64,000 bases of DNA from JAKPUX01 sp035353815 (GCA_035353815.1 DAOQAG010000011.1:40835-104834), one strand, 5' to 3'. Positions 23,197 through 33,022 are shown, counted from the first letter of the stretch. Translations and numbers: made by a program. Notes: generated by a model from the letters alone, not told the origin.

Positions 23197-26061
23197 GTGA
23201 TCACCCGAATTGAATTGGCGCAAAAGCCTCAGTTTCACGACGCCGCAGCCGATGCCCTTCTCGCCGGCGCACGCGACCTGGGCATCTCTGGGCTCACCGC
23301 CGTGCGTTCTTTTCGCGTCTATTATTTTCTCGGCGAACTCACCGCGGCCGATCAGGAGCGCATCGCCACCCGCCTGCTCGCTGACACGGTGACGGAGGAT
23401 TATGCCATCAATGCGCTGTTACAACGCAGCTCCGGCGCGCTGTTCTGGTCGGTGGAAGTGACCTACAACCGTGGCGTCACCGACATGGTGGCCGAAACCA
23501 CCCGCAAGGGGGCGCTCGATCTCGGCCTGCACACGGTCGAGGCGGTCAAAACCGCGCGCCGCTATGAGCTGGCGGGCCCCCTCACCGAGGCCGAGAAAAC
23601 CCTCATTGCGCAAAAGCTGTTGATGAACAAGGTGGTCGAGCACCTCTGCCTCCCCGGCGAACGGCTCTTTTTCCCGAATGCCGATGCGCCTTTTGAACTG
23701 ATTCATGTTCCGCTCCTGCAAGCCGATGCGGAGCAATTGCTGGCCATCAGCCGTGAGCGCGACCTCTTTCTCAATCTCGCCGAGATGCAAACGATCCAGG
23801 CGCATTTCCGCGGCCTGCAGCGCGAGCCGACCGATATCGAGCTCGAGATGATCGCCCAGACCTGGTCCGAACACTGCAGCCATAAAACCCTCACCGGCCT
23901 GGTCGAGTTCGACGGCCGGGTGATCGACAATCCCCTCAAGGAGACCATCTTCCGGGTCACCCGCGAGCTGGATCTGCCCTGGTGCATCTCGGTGTTCAAG
24001 GATAATGCCGGCGTCATCGCTTTCGATGACGAATTCAACATTTGCTTTAAGGTGGAGACCCACAACCACCCCTCGGCGATGGAACCCTATGGCGGCGCCA
24101 ATACCGGCATTGGCGGCGTCATCCGCGACCCGATGGGTACGGGACTGGGCGCCAAGCCGATCATCAATACCGATGTCTTTTGCTTCGGCCCGGTCGATTG
24201 GCCGCATGAGCGGCTGCCCAAGGGGGTGCTCCATCCCAAACGGGTGATGCAAGGGGTGGTGGCCGGCGTCCGTGATTACGGCAACCGCATGGGCATTCCG
24301 ACCTCCAATGGCGCCCTTTATTTCGACGAGCGCTACCTCGGCAATCCCCTGGTCTTCTGCGGCAACGTCGGCCTGATACCGCGGGACAAGTGCGAAAAAA
24401 CAGTGGTGCCGGGCGACTATATCGTCGTCGTCGGCGGGCGCACCGGCCGCGATGGCATTCACGGTGCCACGGCCTCCTCCGGTGAGCTGCACAGCGAGAG
24501 CGAGGGAACCTGGAGCGGTGCCGTCCAGATCGGCAATCCCATCGTCGAAAAAAAGCTCGTCGATACCCTGCTGCAGGCCCGCGATCGCGGTCTCTATCGC
24601 GCCATCACCGACTGCGGGGCCGGCGGCCTCTCCTCAGCGGTGGGTGAGCTGGCTAAAAGCACCGGCGCCGAGATCGACCTCGAGTTCGTCCCGCTCAAAT
24701 ATCATGGTCTGACCTATATGGAGATCTGGATCTCCGAGGCCCAGGAGCGCATGGTGATCTTTGTCGCGCCGGAGCATCTCGAGGAAGCGTTGGTGCTCTT
24801 CGCCGCGGAGGATGTCGAGGCCACCGTGATCGGGCGCACCACCAGCGATCAGCGCATCCGCCTGCGTTATCATGCTACGGTCGTGGGTGAACTGGAGATG
24901 GCCTTCCTCCACGATGGCCAGCCGCGGATCGTCCGCAAGGCCGCCTGGAAAAATCCGCAGCACACGGAGCCCGATTTTCCGCAGCCCGCTGAACTCGGCA
25001 CGATCCTGCATCGCCTCCTCGCCGCCCCGAATGTCTGCAGCAAAGAGTGGGTCATCCGCCAGTACGACCATGAAGTCCAGGGGGGCAGCGTCCTCAAACC
25101 GCTGGTCGGGGCGACCAATGACGGCCCGGGCGACGCTTGCATCACCCGCCCGCGTCTTGAGAGCCCGCGTGCGGTCGTCCTTGCCAACGGCCTCAATCCC
25201 CGCTACGGCCTGCTCGATCCCTACTGGATGGCCGCCTCGGCCATCGATGAGGCGCTGCGTAACATCATCGCGGTCGGCGGACACCTCGAGCGCACCGCGC
25301 TGCTGGACAATTTCTGCTGGGGGAACACCGACAAGGCGGACCGGCTCGGCGGACTGCTGCGTGCGGCGCAGGCCTGCTATGATATGGCCCGGGTCCTGGG
25401 CACGCCCTTCATCTCAGGCAAGGACAGTCTCAACAACGAGTACAAGACCGAGGATGGCAAGAGCATTGCCATTCCGCCGACCCTGCTCATTTCCGCCATT
25501 TCGGTCATGGACGACTGCCGCGGCGCCGTCTCGATGGATCTCAAGCGTGCCGGCAATGCGCTCTATCTTCTCGGCGCAACCGGCCGGGAATTGGGCGGAT
25601 CGCACTATTATGACCTCATGGGTCAGAAGGGGGGAGCCGTTCCGCAGGTCGATCCCGCCCGGGCCCGGGCGCTCTTTACCGCCCTCGCGGCTGCGATCGC
25701 CGGCGGTCTGGTGCGCGCCTGCCACGACTGCTCCGAAGGCGGCCTGGGGGTCGCCCTGGCGGAAATGGCCTTTGCCGGCGGCCTGGGCGCCATGGTGACC
25801 CTGCGGGAGATCCCGCGCCGCCGCGGCCTGGAGCGCAGCGATTGGGCCCTCTTTTCTGAATCCAACAGCCGCTTTGTCGTCGAGGTGGCGCCCGAACACG
25901 AGGCGGCCTTCGTCCGGGCACTGGCGGGGCTCCCCTGCGCCCGTCTCGGTGAGGCGGCGGCCGCGCCGCGGTTGCAGATCCGCGGCCTCGGCGATGAGCC
26001 CCTGGTGGATGAATCCATCGATCAATTGAAGCATTCCTGGCAAGAAACTCTGAGGTGGTAA
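23197..26061 (+). CDS. purL: Phosphoribosylformylglycinamidine synthase, PurL with fused tandem PurS-like domains
   Basis: 954 residues. It makes FGAM from FGAR, ATP and ammonia in step 4 of purine synthesis, in the cytoplasm. The PurL core starts near residue 200, with the catalytic-histidine TWSEHCSHKT and ATP-site motifs KVETHNHPSAMEPYGGA and GKDSLNNEY. The first 175 residues are two PurS-like repeats, about 1-78 and 85-165, so the usual separate PurS is built in. It is longer than small PurL (about 740) and lacks the glutaminase, which is encoded next. GTG 23197 is chosen for ATAGGAG upstream. Confidence 0.95.
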   Translation: MITRIELAQKPQFHDAAADALLAGARDLGISGLTAVRSFRVYYFLGELTAADQERIATRLLADTVTEDYAINALLQRSSGALFWSVEVTYNRGVTDMVAETTRKGALDLGLHTVEAVKTARRYELAGPLTEAEKTLIAQKLLMNKVVEHLCLPGERLFFPNADAPFELIHVPLLQADAEQLLAISRERDLFLNLAEMQTIQAHFRGLQREPTDIELEMIAQTWSEHCSHKTLTGLVEFDGRVIDNPLKETIFRVTRELDLPWCISVFKDNAGVIAFDDEFNICFKVETHNHPSAMEPYGGANTGIGGVIRDPMGTGLGAKPIINTDVFCFGPVDWPHERLPKGVLHPKRVMQGVVAGVRDYGNRMGIPTSNGALYFDERYLGNPLVFCGNVGLIPRDKCEKTVVPGDYIVVVGGRTGRDGIHGATASSGELHSESEGTWSGAVQIGNPIVEKKLVDTLLQARDRGLYRAITDCGAGGLSSAVGELAKSTGAEIDLEFVPLKYHGLTYMEIWISEAQERMVIFVAPEHLEEALVLFAAEDVEATVIGRTTSDQRIRLRYHATVVGELEMAFLHDGQPRIVRKAAWKNPQHTEPDFPQPAELGTILHRLLAAPNVCSKEWVIRQYDHEVQGGSVLKPLVGATNDGPGDACITRPRLESPRAVVLANGLNPRYGLLDPYWMAASAIDEALRNIIAVGGHLERTALLDNFCWGNTDKADRLGGLLRAAQACYDMARVLGTPFISGKDSLNNEYKTEDGKSIAIPPTLLISAISVMDDCRGAVSMDLKRAGNALYLLGATGRELGGSHYYDLMGQKGGAVPQVDPARARALFTALAAAIAGGLVRACHDCSEGGLGVALAEMAFAGGLGAMVTLREIPRRRGLERSDWALFSESNSRFVVEVAPEHEAAFVRALAGLPCARLGEAAAAPRLQIRGLGDEPLVDESIDQLKHSWQETLRW

Positions 26062-26062
26062 G

Positions 26063-26842
26063 GTGAAGATCCAACCCAAGGTGCTGGTCCTGCGCGCCGC
26101 CGGCTCGAATTGCGACATGGAGACCCATTTTGCCTTCCGTTATGCCGGTGCGGCGGCCGAGATGATCCATATCAACCGCCTGCTGCACGGCCAGATCCGC
26201 CTCGCGGACTATCAAATTCTGGCAATACCCGGCGGCTTCACCTATGGCGATGACATCTCGGCAGGCAAAATTCTCGCCAACGAATTGCAGTTCAAGCTCG
26301 CCGACCAGCTCGCTGCCTTCCACCAGGCCGGCAATCTGATCATCGGAATTTGCAATGGCTTTCAGGTGTTAGTTAAAGCAGGACTTCTGCCGGAGCTGAA
26401 TTTCGGCGGCGAGCAGGAGGTCACACTGGTCCATAATGATTCAGGCAAGTTCGAGGCCCGCTGGATCCATCTGCAGGTGCCCGAAAGCCGTTCCGTCTTT
26501 GCCGCCGGCATCCGCGGGCCGCTCTATTTTCCCGTGGCGCACGCAGAGGGCAAGCTGGCGGCCCGCGCTCCGGCGGTGCTGGACCGGCTCGAAGCCAACC
26601 GTCAGATCGTCTTCCGTTATTGCGCAGCCGATGGCGGCCCGGCGGCCTATCCGGATAATCCGAACGGTTCGGCGCGGGATATTGCCGGCATCTGCGATCC
26701 CAGCGGCAGGATCCTCGGCCTGATGCCCCACCCGGAGCGCCATATCGATCCGACCAATCATCCGCAGTGGACGCGCCTTGGCGCCGCAGCCGAGGGCGAC
26801 GGCGCTGCGCTCTTTCGGAATGCGGTGGCTTTTTTTGCGTGA
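26063..26842 (+). CDS. purQ: Phosphoribosylformylglycinamidine synthase glutaminase subunit PurQ
   Basis: 259 residues of class I glutamine amidotransferase. The triad is visible: C97 in GICNGFQVL, and H223 and E225 in PHPERH. It supplies ammonia to the PurL subunit encoded 1 base upstream, so the pair is an obvious operon and complex. The start is GTG 26063, directly after the purL stop. Length is slightly above small PurQ (about 225-230) because of extra C-terminal-half sequence near residues 190-215. Confidence 0.95.
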   Translation: MKIQPKVLVLRAAGSNCDMETHFAFRYAGAAAEMIHINRLLHGQIRLADYQILAIPGGFTYGDDISAGKILANELQFKLADQLAAFHQAGNLIIGICNGFQVLVKAGLLPELNFGGEQEVTLVHNDSGKFEARWIHLQVPESRSVFAAGIRGPLYFPVAHAEGKLAARAPAVLDRLEANRQIVFRYCAADGGPAAYPDNPNGSARDIAGICDPSGRILGLMPHPERHIDPTNHPQWTRLGAAAEGDGAALFRNAVAFFA

Positions 26843-26895
26843 GTCGTCTCGGGACCAGTCGCAGGGGTAACACCGGTTTTTGTTGGGAGGTCGTC

Positions 26896-27654
26896 ATGAC
26901 CGATGACATTGGACCCATGCTGAAAAAGTGGCGCTATACGCCTGACGATATCCATGTCCGCCTTATCCGTGGCGAGGATGGCCGCGACAAGCTGCAGCTG
27001 CGGCTCGACCTTGGCCTGCTGCAGATGGAACTGGATGGCCGTCCGGACGGCCGCCGGCCGCACCGTTTTGAGAGTTATTACAAATACTGCTTGCACCGCG
27101 CCAGGCTTGCCGAAAAGCAGGAGGGGCGCCATCTCGATCTGACGCCCATCGATTGCTGGCTGCTGCAGCAGGAGGCGGTGCAGTTCTATCACCGCTATCT
27201 GGCGCTGATGCGTTTGGGCGATTACCCGCGCGTCATCCGCGATACCGTGCGCAACCTGCATGTTCTCGACTTTGTCGGCCAGCACACCAGCAATGACGAG
27301 ATCATCTGGTCTTTCGAACAGTACCGCCCGTTCGTCATCATGATGAATACCCGTGCCTGCGCCTCACAAAGCATGGAATTTCAGGACTTTGACAAAGCCC
27401 TGGAGCATATCCGGCAGGGCAGCACCCGATTAAGAAAATTTTACCGCACCCACAGCGCGCGCCTGGGCGAAGAGCGCCTCGAGCTTGATCTGCTCCAGGA
27501 ATGGGCGGTGGAAATCAAAGGCAAACGCCCGTTGAGCGACCGTGAGCATCTGGCGCGCGAATTGCGGCAAGCGATCAGCAAGGAAGAGTACGAGCGGGCC
27601 GCGCTGTTGCGCGATATGCTCGGTGAATTGGAAAAACCGTCCGGACAAGAATGA
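26896..27654 (+). CDS. UVR-motif protein of unknown function
   Basis: 252 residues. ATG 26896 is chosen for GGGAGG 5 bases upstream; the frame is open further back without similarity. The N terminus has the pattern KLQLRLDLGLLQMELDGRPDGRRPHRFESYYKY, which I associate with an uncharacterised bacterial family. The middle is helical (VQFYHRYLALMRLGDYPRVIRDT). The end carries a UvrB/UvrC (UVR) motif, ARELRQAISKEEYERAALLRDML, used in UvrBC, ClpC and McsA for protein contacts. Role unknown; protein interaction in stress or repair is plausible. It sits between purQ and the PfpI-ferritin fusion. Confidence 0.75.
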   Translation: MTDDIGPMLKKWRYTPDDIHVRLIRGEDGRDKLQLRLDLGLLQMELDGRPDGRRPHRFESYYKYCLHRARLAEKQEGRHLDLTPIDCWLLQQEAVQFYHRYLALMRLGDYPRVIRDTVRNLHVLDFVGQHTSNDEIIWSFEQYRPFVIMMNTRACASQSMEFQDFDKALEHIRQGSTRLRKFYRTHSARLGEERLELDLLQEWAVEIKGKRPLSDREHLARELRQAISKEEYERAALLRDMLGELEKPSGQE

Positions 27655-27696
27655 GGCCGGACTGGCATCAGTCCAGCAAGAGGAGGAAGCATCAGG

Positions 27697-28716
27697 ATGC
27701 TGCAAGGGAAACGCATTGCCATTCTCATCGGCCCCCAGTTTCACGACGAGGAGGCCACCATCCCCCGGGCCTGGCTGCAGGAGCGCGGCGCCGCCGTCGA
27801 CCTGATCGGCCTGGAGCGGTCGGAGCTGACCGGCAAGTACGGCAAGATCACCCTGACCCCGGATCTGGGCATCGCCGAGGCCATTCCGGAGGAGTACGAC
27901 GGCCTGATCATTCCCGGCGGCGGCGCACCGGAACGCATCCGTGTCGATGACCGCGCCCTGGCCTTTGTCAAGAACTTTTGGCAGACCGGCCGCCCTGTCG
28001 GCGCCATCTGTCACGGTCCGCAGGTGCTGATCTCCGCCGAATTGCTCGGCGGGCTCACCATGACCTGCTATGTCGGCATCCGTGACGACGTCAAGCTGGC
28101 GGGGGCGCACTATGTCGATCGCGAGGTCTGCGTCGACGGTCAGCTCATCACCTCGCGCAAGCCCGAGGATCTGCCCGCCTTCAACAAGGCCTTCACGGAG
28201 GCGCTGGCGGGCGCGGCGGAGAGCAAAATGGCCGACGCTCTCACCGCCCTGGCCCTGGCGATCAGCCGTGAGAAGGGGGCGCAGGAATTCTACGCCGGCG
28301 TCGCCGAGGTGCTTCACGGCGAGGCTTTGCGCAACAAATTCAGGTATCTCGCCCTGACCGAGGAGGGCCATTACGACCAGCTGGCCGATCTTTACGAGAA
28401 GATCGCCCACAAGCGCCCCGAGGCTGTCCTCATGGCGACCGAGATCAGCGGCAAGAGCGTCTCTCCGCAGATTACGGCTCTTGAAGCGCTCGATCTGGCC
28501 GTCGCGGCCGAACAAAAGGCCTATGAATATTACCGCCAGATGGCTTTGCGCGCCACCAGCAACCGGGCGCGGGAGATGTTTGAATATCTGGCGGCCGAAG
28601 AGATGGAACACAAACGGCTGCTCTCCATCGACAAGTCCCTCCTCCAGGGCGGTCAGGGACATTTTCAGTGGGCGACCCATTTTGATACACCACCAGGCAT
28701 GGAAGATCTCTGGTAA
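27697..28716 (+). CDS. PfpI/DJ-1 domain fused to ferritin-like (rubrerythrin-type) domain
   Basis: 339 residues, two domains. Residues 1-175 are a DJ-1/PfpI fold with the nucleophile elbow AIC105HGPQ and the acidic residue of EEYDGLIIPGGGAPE. Residues about 180-325 are a four-helix ferritin-like bundle with two ExxH metal motifs, EEGHYD near 225 and EEMEHK near 310, plus the partner glutamates in EKGAQEFY and AEQKAYEYY, so a di-iron site looks complete. No rubredoxin domain is attached. The likely role is protection against oxidative or carbonyl stress in the cytoplasm, inferred from both families. The start follows a purine-rich AGAGGAGGAAG. Confidence 0.88.
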   Translation: MLQGKRIAILIGPQFHDEEATIPRAWLQERGAAVDLIGLERSELTGKYGKITLTPDLGIAEAIPEEYDGLIIPGGGAPERIRVDDRALAFVKNFWQTGRPVGAICHGPQVLISAELLGGLTMTCYVGIRDDVKLAGAHYVDREVCVDGQLITSRKPEDLPAFNKAFTEALAGAAESKMADALTALALAISREKGAQEFYAGVAEVLHGEALRNKFRYLALTEEGHYDQLADLYEKIAHKRPEAVLMATEISGKSVSPQITALEALDLAVAAEQKAYEYYRQMALRATSNRAREMFEYLAAEEMEHKRLLSIDKSLLQGGQGHFQWATHFDTPPGMEDLW

Positions 28717-28765
28717 AGCGCGCTGCCGGACGGCAACTCTTCTCATTCAGAAAGGACGCAATCGT

Positions 28766-30103
28766 ATGAAACGAACACCTCTGTGGATTGTGCTGATTCT
28801 GTTGGGTTTGGCGGGTATCGGGTATTCCCAGTACTACGATGGCGGACTGGGCTTCTATGGGGAGGAAGGCGGACGCCTGATGGGGGGCTTGGGTTTTGCC
28901 AGCATCCGCGAGGGCGGTGAGACCAAAAATTATGTTTCGGTCGGCCTGCGTCCTGAATTCTCCTTTGGCAAATTCGGCGTGGGACTCAACATCAATCTCC
29001 TCTATGACGTCGACACCGGCGGAATCCGCACCCGGGACTGGAACAGCAGCTACGACTATTTCCGCATGCTCCGCTATCTGCGCTACGGCCGCAAGCTGGA
29101 CAAGACCTATGCGCGCATCGGTACCCTCGACGCCGCCCGGCTCGGACATGGCTTCATTGTCAACTATTTTACCAACGAAGCCTCCTATGACGACCGCAAG
29201 ATCGGCCTGGAATTCGATCTCGATTTCGGCCAGTTCGGATTTGAAAGCACCGTGAGCAACCTCGGCCGCTCGGAATTGATGGGCTTGCGCGGCTACGTCC
29301 GTCCTCTCTATGGTCTGGAGCTGCCGATCATCAGCAAATTCGCGGTGGGCGCGACCTATGCCACCGACTCCGATCCGGATGTCAGTTCCCGGAGCGACGA
29401 TGGCATCAGTGCCCTGGGCTTCGATCTGGAGCTGCCGGTCATCCGCACCTCGGTCTTCACTACCATGTTCTATTTCGATTATGCCCAACTCAAGGGCTAC
29501 AGCTCGACCGAAGGGGTGTCGCGGAATTTCGGCTCGGGACGGGCGCTCGGCATCTATTCCGGCGTGGGCAACCTTTTCGGTGTGATGGAGATCGCCGCCC
29601 GTCTCGAGCGCCGCTGGCTGGGCAAGGAGTTCATTGCCTCCTATTTCGATCCCTTTTATGAGATCGACCGCTACAAGATCGTCGGCGGTGACACCACCCA
29701 CAAAGCCGATGCCCTGCTCGGGATCACCCGGGAAACCAAAGGGATCTTTGGCGAACTCTACGGCAATGTGCTGGGCAACAAGGTGCGCCTCCTGGGCATG
29801 CTGAGCCGACTCGATGACCAGCCCAAGAGCGGCCGGCTGCACCTGGCCGCGGATGCGCCCGATGTCGTGCCGGTGCTGGCTGCCCATGCCACCTATGACC
29901 GGAGCGAAATCGAGACGGTGCAGGATGTCTTCACCCTCAATAGCCACAGTGTCGCGCGCCTCGGACTGGGCTACAAGCTCAAGCCCTATCTGATCGCCTA
30001 TGTCGATTACATCTGGACCTATGTGGAGACCAAAGAGGGCAGCCATATCTATCGTCCGCAGGAGCGCATTGAACCCAAGCTGGTCTTTTCATACAATTTT
30101 TAG
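28766..30103 (+). CDS. Outer-membrane beta-barrel protein, unknown
   Basis: 445 residues with a Sec signal peptide (cleavage near GYSQ). The mature protein has alternating amphipathic strands, Gly/Tyr/Asp-rich, ending KLVFSYNF, whose terminal Phe is typical of BAM-assembled barrels. ATG 28766 follows AAAGGA; the frame is open upstream through the fusion gene but without coding sense. I do not recognise a specific family; the pattern suggests a porin-like or surface barrel. It stands 49 bases behind the PfpI-ferritin gene and may be on the same transcript. Confidence 0.72.
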   Translation: MKRTPLWIVLILLGLAGIGYSQYYDGGLGFYGEEGGRLMGGLGFASIREGGETKNYVSVGLRPEFSFGKFGVGLNINLLYDVDTGGIRTRDWNSSYDYFRMLRYLRYGRKLDKTYARIGTLDAARLGHGFIVNYFTNEASYDDRKIGLEFDLDFGQFGFESTVSNLGRSELMGLRGYVRPLYGLELPIISKFAVGATYATDSDPDVSSRSDDGISALGFDLELPVIRTSVFTTMFYFDYAQLKGYSSTEGVSRNFGSGRALGIYSGVGNLFGVMEIAARLERRWLGKEFIASYFDPFYEIDRYKIVGGDTTHKADALLGITRETKGIFGELYGNVLGNKVRLLGMLSRLDDQPKSGRLHLAADAPDVVPVLAAHATYDRSEIETVQDVFTLNSHSVARLGLGYKLKPYLIAYVDYIWTYVETKEGSHIYRPQERIEPKLVFSYNF

Positions 30104-30139
30104 CCTCACCGGTTGAGGCCATGATCAGGCGGGGGCCTG

Positions 30140-30898
30140 ATGCAATGCGGGATGAGGGGCGGCAAACCTGGAACCAACCCGCCTCGGGGGCCGCAAATGC
30201 TGCAACAGGGTTTGCGGCAGCTGCGCCGGCTGGCGCAGCTGCCCATCGATTTTATCTATCCGCCGCTCTGCCTGCTGTGCGATGCCTATCTGCCGCCCGG
30301 CGATCTCCTGCTGTGCAAGGTTTGCTTCCGCCATCTGCCCCAACTTGAAGATCCCGATATTCCCAGCCAGATGCTGCGTACTCCCCTGGCGAAGCCGCTG
30401 CACTTTGAGCGCGCCGTCGCCCTTTACGATTATCAGCAAGCCGTCGGTCAGCTCATCCATTTTCTCAAGTACAGCGGCGGGAGGGCCCTTGCCGGCCCCT
30501 TTGGCGCGGCGTTGGGTCAGGCACTGCGGGATGGCGGTTACACGGCGCGGGCGGTTATTCCGGTGCCGCTGCATGCGGCGCGGCGGCGGGAACGCGGCTA
30601 CAACCAGTCCGAGCTGGTGGCGCGGGCGCTGGCGGAGACGGCAGGGCTGGCCTTGTGGCCGGAGGCGCTGCAGCGGGTGGTCGCCACGTCGCCGCAGGCG
30701 CGGCTGGGGCGACGGCAGCGGCTGCGCAATCTCCGTGGCGCTTTCCGTGCAACCGATGCCGGGGTGTTGGAGGAAGGAGTCTTTATCCTCGTGGACGATG
30801 TGCTCACCACCGGGCATACGCTCGATGAGTGTGCACGGGTGCTGCAGGAGCACGGGGCGGCGCAGGTGATCGCGGCGACGATCGCCCGGGTGCGTTGA
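30140..30898 (+). CDS. ComF-family phosphoribosyltransferase-like protein
   Basis: About 252 residues. A zinc finger CLLC...CKVC lies near residues 45-65, followed by the ComF linker FLKYSGGRAL and a type I phosphoribosyltransferase fold: VIPVPLHAARRRERGYNQSELVARALA and the PRPP loop ILVDDVLTTGHT near 215-226. ComF proteins help single-stranded DNA handling in natural transformation in some bacteria; others have unknown roles. Start is uncertain: ATG 30140, 30152 and 30197 are all possible. Confidence 0.88.
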   Translation: MQCGMRGGKPGTNPPRGPQMLQQGLRQLRRLAQLPIDFIYPPLCLLCDAYLPPGDLLLCKVCFRHLPQLEDPDIPSQMLRTPLAKPLHFERAVALYDYQQAVGQLIHFLKYSGGRALAGPFGAALGQALRDGGYTARAVIPVPLHAARRRERGYNQSELVARALAETAGLALWPEALQRVVATSPQARLGRRQRLRNLRGAFRATDAGVLEEGVFILVDDVLTTGHTLDECARVLQEHGAAQVIAATIARVR

Positions 30899-30976
30899 AT
30901 GGCGCTTCGCCCCTGGTTTACGCCCGCAGCGGGGGAGCTTTCCCCGCGGGAGAGCCCATTGAACCGATTTTGCTCC

Positions 30977-31005
30977 TTGACATTTGTGCAAAATATGTTT
31001 AACTT
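30977..31005 (+). promoter_or_regulatory. Sigma-70-type promoter for fba
   Basis: A perfect -35 TTGACA (30977-30982) is followed after 17 bases by TAACTT (31000-31005), a weaker -10 that could shift by one base to TTAACT. The ATG of fba is at 31046. Confidence 0.65.
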
Positions 31006-31045
31006 TAGGTTCACATTTTAATTGATTATTGTATGAGGCAAGAAG

Positions 31046-31972
31046 ATGGCTAAAGTCAGCACTCGTGAACTGTTCGATGCAGCCCTCAAGGGCGGCTATG
31101 CCGTTGGGGCTTTCAATGTCAATAATATGGAAATTATTCAGGGGATCGTCGAGGCGGCGGCCGAAGAAAAGGCGCCTCTGATCCTGCAGATCTCCAAGGG
31201 CGCGCGCAGCTACGCCCGTCACAATTATCTGATGCATCTCATCGAGGCGGCGCTCGAGCAGTACGATCTGCCTATCGCCGTCCATCTTGATCACGGCGAC
31301 AGCTTCGAGCTCTGCAAAGCCTGTATCGATGGCGGCTTCACCTCGGTGATGATCGATGGCTCGCATCTGCCCTTTGCTGAAAATGTCAAGCTGATCCGTC
31401 AGGTGGTCGACTATGCTCATCCGCGCGGTGTGCCGGTCGAGGCCGAGCTCGGCCGTCTCGCCGGGATCGAGGAGCACGTCAGCGTCTCCGACCGCGATGC
31501 CATTTACACCAATCCGCGCGAAGCCAAGGAATTTGTCGAGCAGAGCGGCGCCGATTCCCTGGCGGTCGCCATCGGCACCAGCCACGGCGCCTACAAGTTC
31601 AAGAGCACGCCACAGCTCGATTTCGCGCGGCTCGCCGAGATCGAAAAAGCGTTGCCCGGCTATCCGCTCGTCCTCCACGGCGCCTCGAGCGTGCCGCGCG
31701 AGTTCGTCGAGCTCTGTAACAAGTACGGCGGCCAGCTTCCCGGCGCCCAGGGCGTGCCCGAAGAGATGATCACCCGCGCCAGCAAGACCAATGTCTGCAA
31801 GATTAACATCGACACCGATCTGCGCCTGGCGATGACCGCCGCGATCCGCAAGGTCTTCAGCGAGGTGCCGGCGGAGTTCGATCCGCGCAAGTATCTCAGC
31901 CCGGCCCGTGATGCGATCCGGGAAATGGTCCGGCACAAACTGCATGTTCTCGGTTGCGCCGGCAAGGCCTGA
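31046..31972 (+). CDS. fba: Fructose-1,6-bisphosphate aldolase, class II
   Basis: 308 residues. A zinc-dependent aldolase that splits fructose 1,6-bisphosphate into DHAP and glyceraldehyde 3-phosphate in the cytoplasm. Visible motifs: HLDHGDS near residues 80-86 with the catalytic Asp and zinc His, the EAELG segment, GTSHGAYKF with a second zinc His, VLHGASSVP with the third, and NIDTDLRLA for phosphate binding. The length matches FbaA/GatY-type enzymes; tagatose bisphosphate is possible as substrate but the glycolytic neighbours favour FBP. It has its own promoter and leads the gap-tpiA-secG block. Confidence 0.95.
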   Translation: MAKVSTRELFDAALKGGYAVGAFNVNNMEIIQGIVEAAAEEKAPLILQISKGARSYARHNYLMHLIEAALEQYDLPIAVHLDHGDSFELCKACIDGGFTSVMIDGSHLPFAENVKLIRQVVDYAHPRGVPVEAELGRLAGIEEHVSVSDRDAIYTNPREAKEFVEQSGADSLAVAIGTSHGAYKFKSTPQLDFARLAEIEKALPGYPLVLHGASSVPREFVELCNKYGGQLPGAQGVPEEMITRASKTNVCKINIDTDLRLAMTAAIRKVFSEVPAEFDPRKYLSPARDAIREMVRHKLHVLGCAGKA

Positions 31973-32014
31973 TATTAATCGCGTCATCAACCCTTTCCAA
32001 TCAAGGAGAACACT

Positions 32015-33022
32015 ATGGCTATCAGAATGGGTATCAATGGCTTCGGCCGTATCGGCCGTCTCGTCTTTCGCGTCGCCATTCAGCGCAAGGATATCGAGAT
32101 CGTCCAGGTCAACGACATCACCGATGCGCCAACCCTGGCCCATCTGCTCAAGTATGATTCGGTGCATGGCGTGCTGAAGAACGACATCCGCGCCGAAGGG
32201 GAGTATATCGTTTTCGATGGCAAAAAGGTCAAGGTCTCCGCAGAAAAAGATCCGGCCAACCTGCCCTGGGGCGCCGCGAATGTCGATGTCGTCGTCGAAT
32301 CGACCGGCGTCTTCCGCAAACGCGCCGAGGTGGCCAAGCACCTCGAAGGTGGCGCCAAAAAGGCCGTCCTGACCGTCCCGGCCAAGGATGAGATCGATGC
32401 CACGATCGTCCTCGGTGTCAACGATGATGTGCTCAAGCCCGAGCACAAGATCGTCTCCAATGCCTCCTGCACCACCAACTGTCTGGCGCCGGTGGCCAAG
32501 GTTCTGCATGACAAATTCGGCATCAAGCGCGGCTTGATGACGACCGTGCACGCCTACACCAACGATCAGCGTATCCTCGACCTGCCGCACAAGGATCTGC
32601 GCCGTGCCCGCGCCGCGGCCCTGGCGATCATTCCCACCACCACCGGTGCCGCCAAAGCGGTCGGCAAGGTGATTCCCGAGCTGAAGGGCAAGCTGGACGG
32701 CTACTCCCTGCGCGTGCCGGTTTCGGACGGTTCTGTGGTCGATCTCGCGGTCGAGCTGAACAAGGACGTCACCGTCGATGAGGTCAACCAGGCGATGAAG
32801 GAAGCGGCGAACGGCAAACTCAAGGGTATCCTCGAGTACACCGAAGACCCGATCGTCTCGATCGACGTCGTCGGCAATTCGCATTCCTCGATCTTTGATG
32901 CCCAGTGCACCATGGTGCTCGAAGGCAAAAGCAATTTTGTCAAGGTGGTCTCCTGGTACGACAACGAGTGGGGCTATTCCTGCCGCGTCGTCGATCTGGT
33001 CGAAAAAATGGGCAAGATGTAA
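32015..33022 (+). CDS. gap: Glyceraldehyde-3-phosphate dehydrogenase, type I
   Basis: 335 residues. It oxidises glyceraldehyde 3-phosphate to 1,3-bisphosphoglycerate. NAD site GINGFGRIGRL at the N terminus; active site SNASCTTNCLAP with the catalytic cysteine near residue 153; the C terminus has SWYDNEWGYSCRVVDLV. Asp rather than Ala follows the first strand (VNDITDA), consistent with NAD use. It lies 42 bases after fba. In most bacteria pgk follows gap; here tpiA follows instead. Confidence 0.97.
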   Translation: MAIRMGINGFGRIGRLVFRVAIQRKDIEIVQVNDITDAPTLAHLLKYDSVHGVLKNDIRAEGEYIVFDGKKVKVSAEKDPANLPWGAANVDVVVESTGVFRKRAEVAKHLEGGAKKAVLTVPAKDEIDATIVLGVNDDVLKPEHKIVSNASCTTNCLAPVAKVLHDKFGIKRGLMTTVHAYTNDQRILDLPHKDLRRARAAALAIIPTTTGAAKAVGKVIPELKGKLDGYSLRVPVSDGSVVDLAVELNKDVTVDEVNQAMKEAANGKLKGILEYTEDPIVSIDVVGNSHSSIFDAQCTMVLEGKSNFVKVVSWYDNEWGYSCRVVDLVEKMGKM

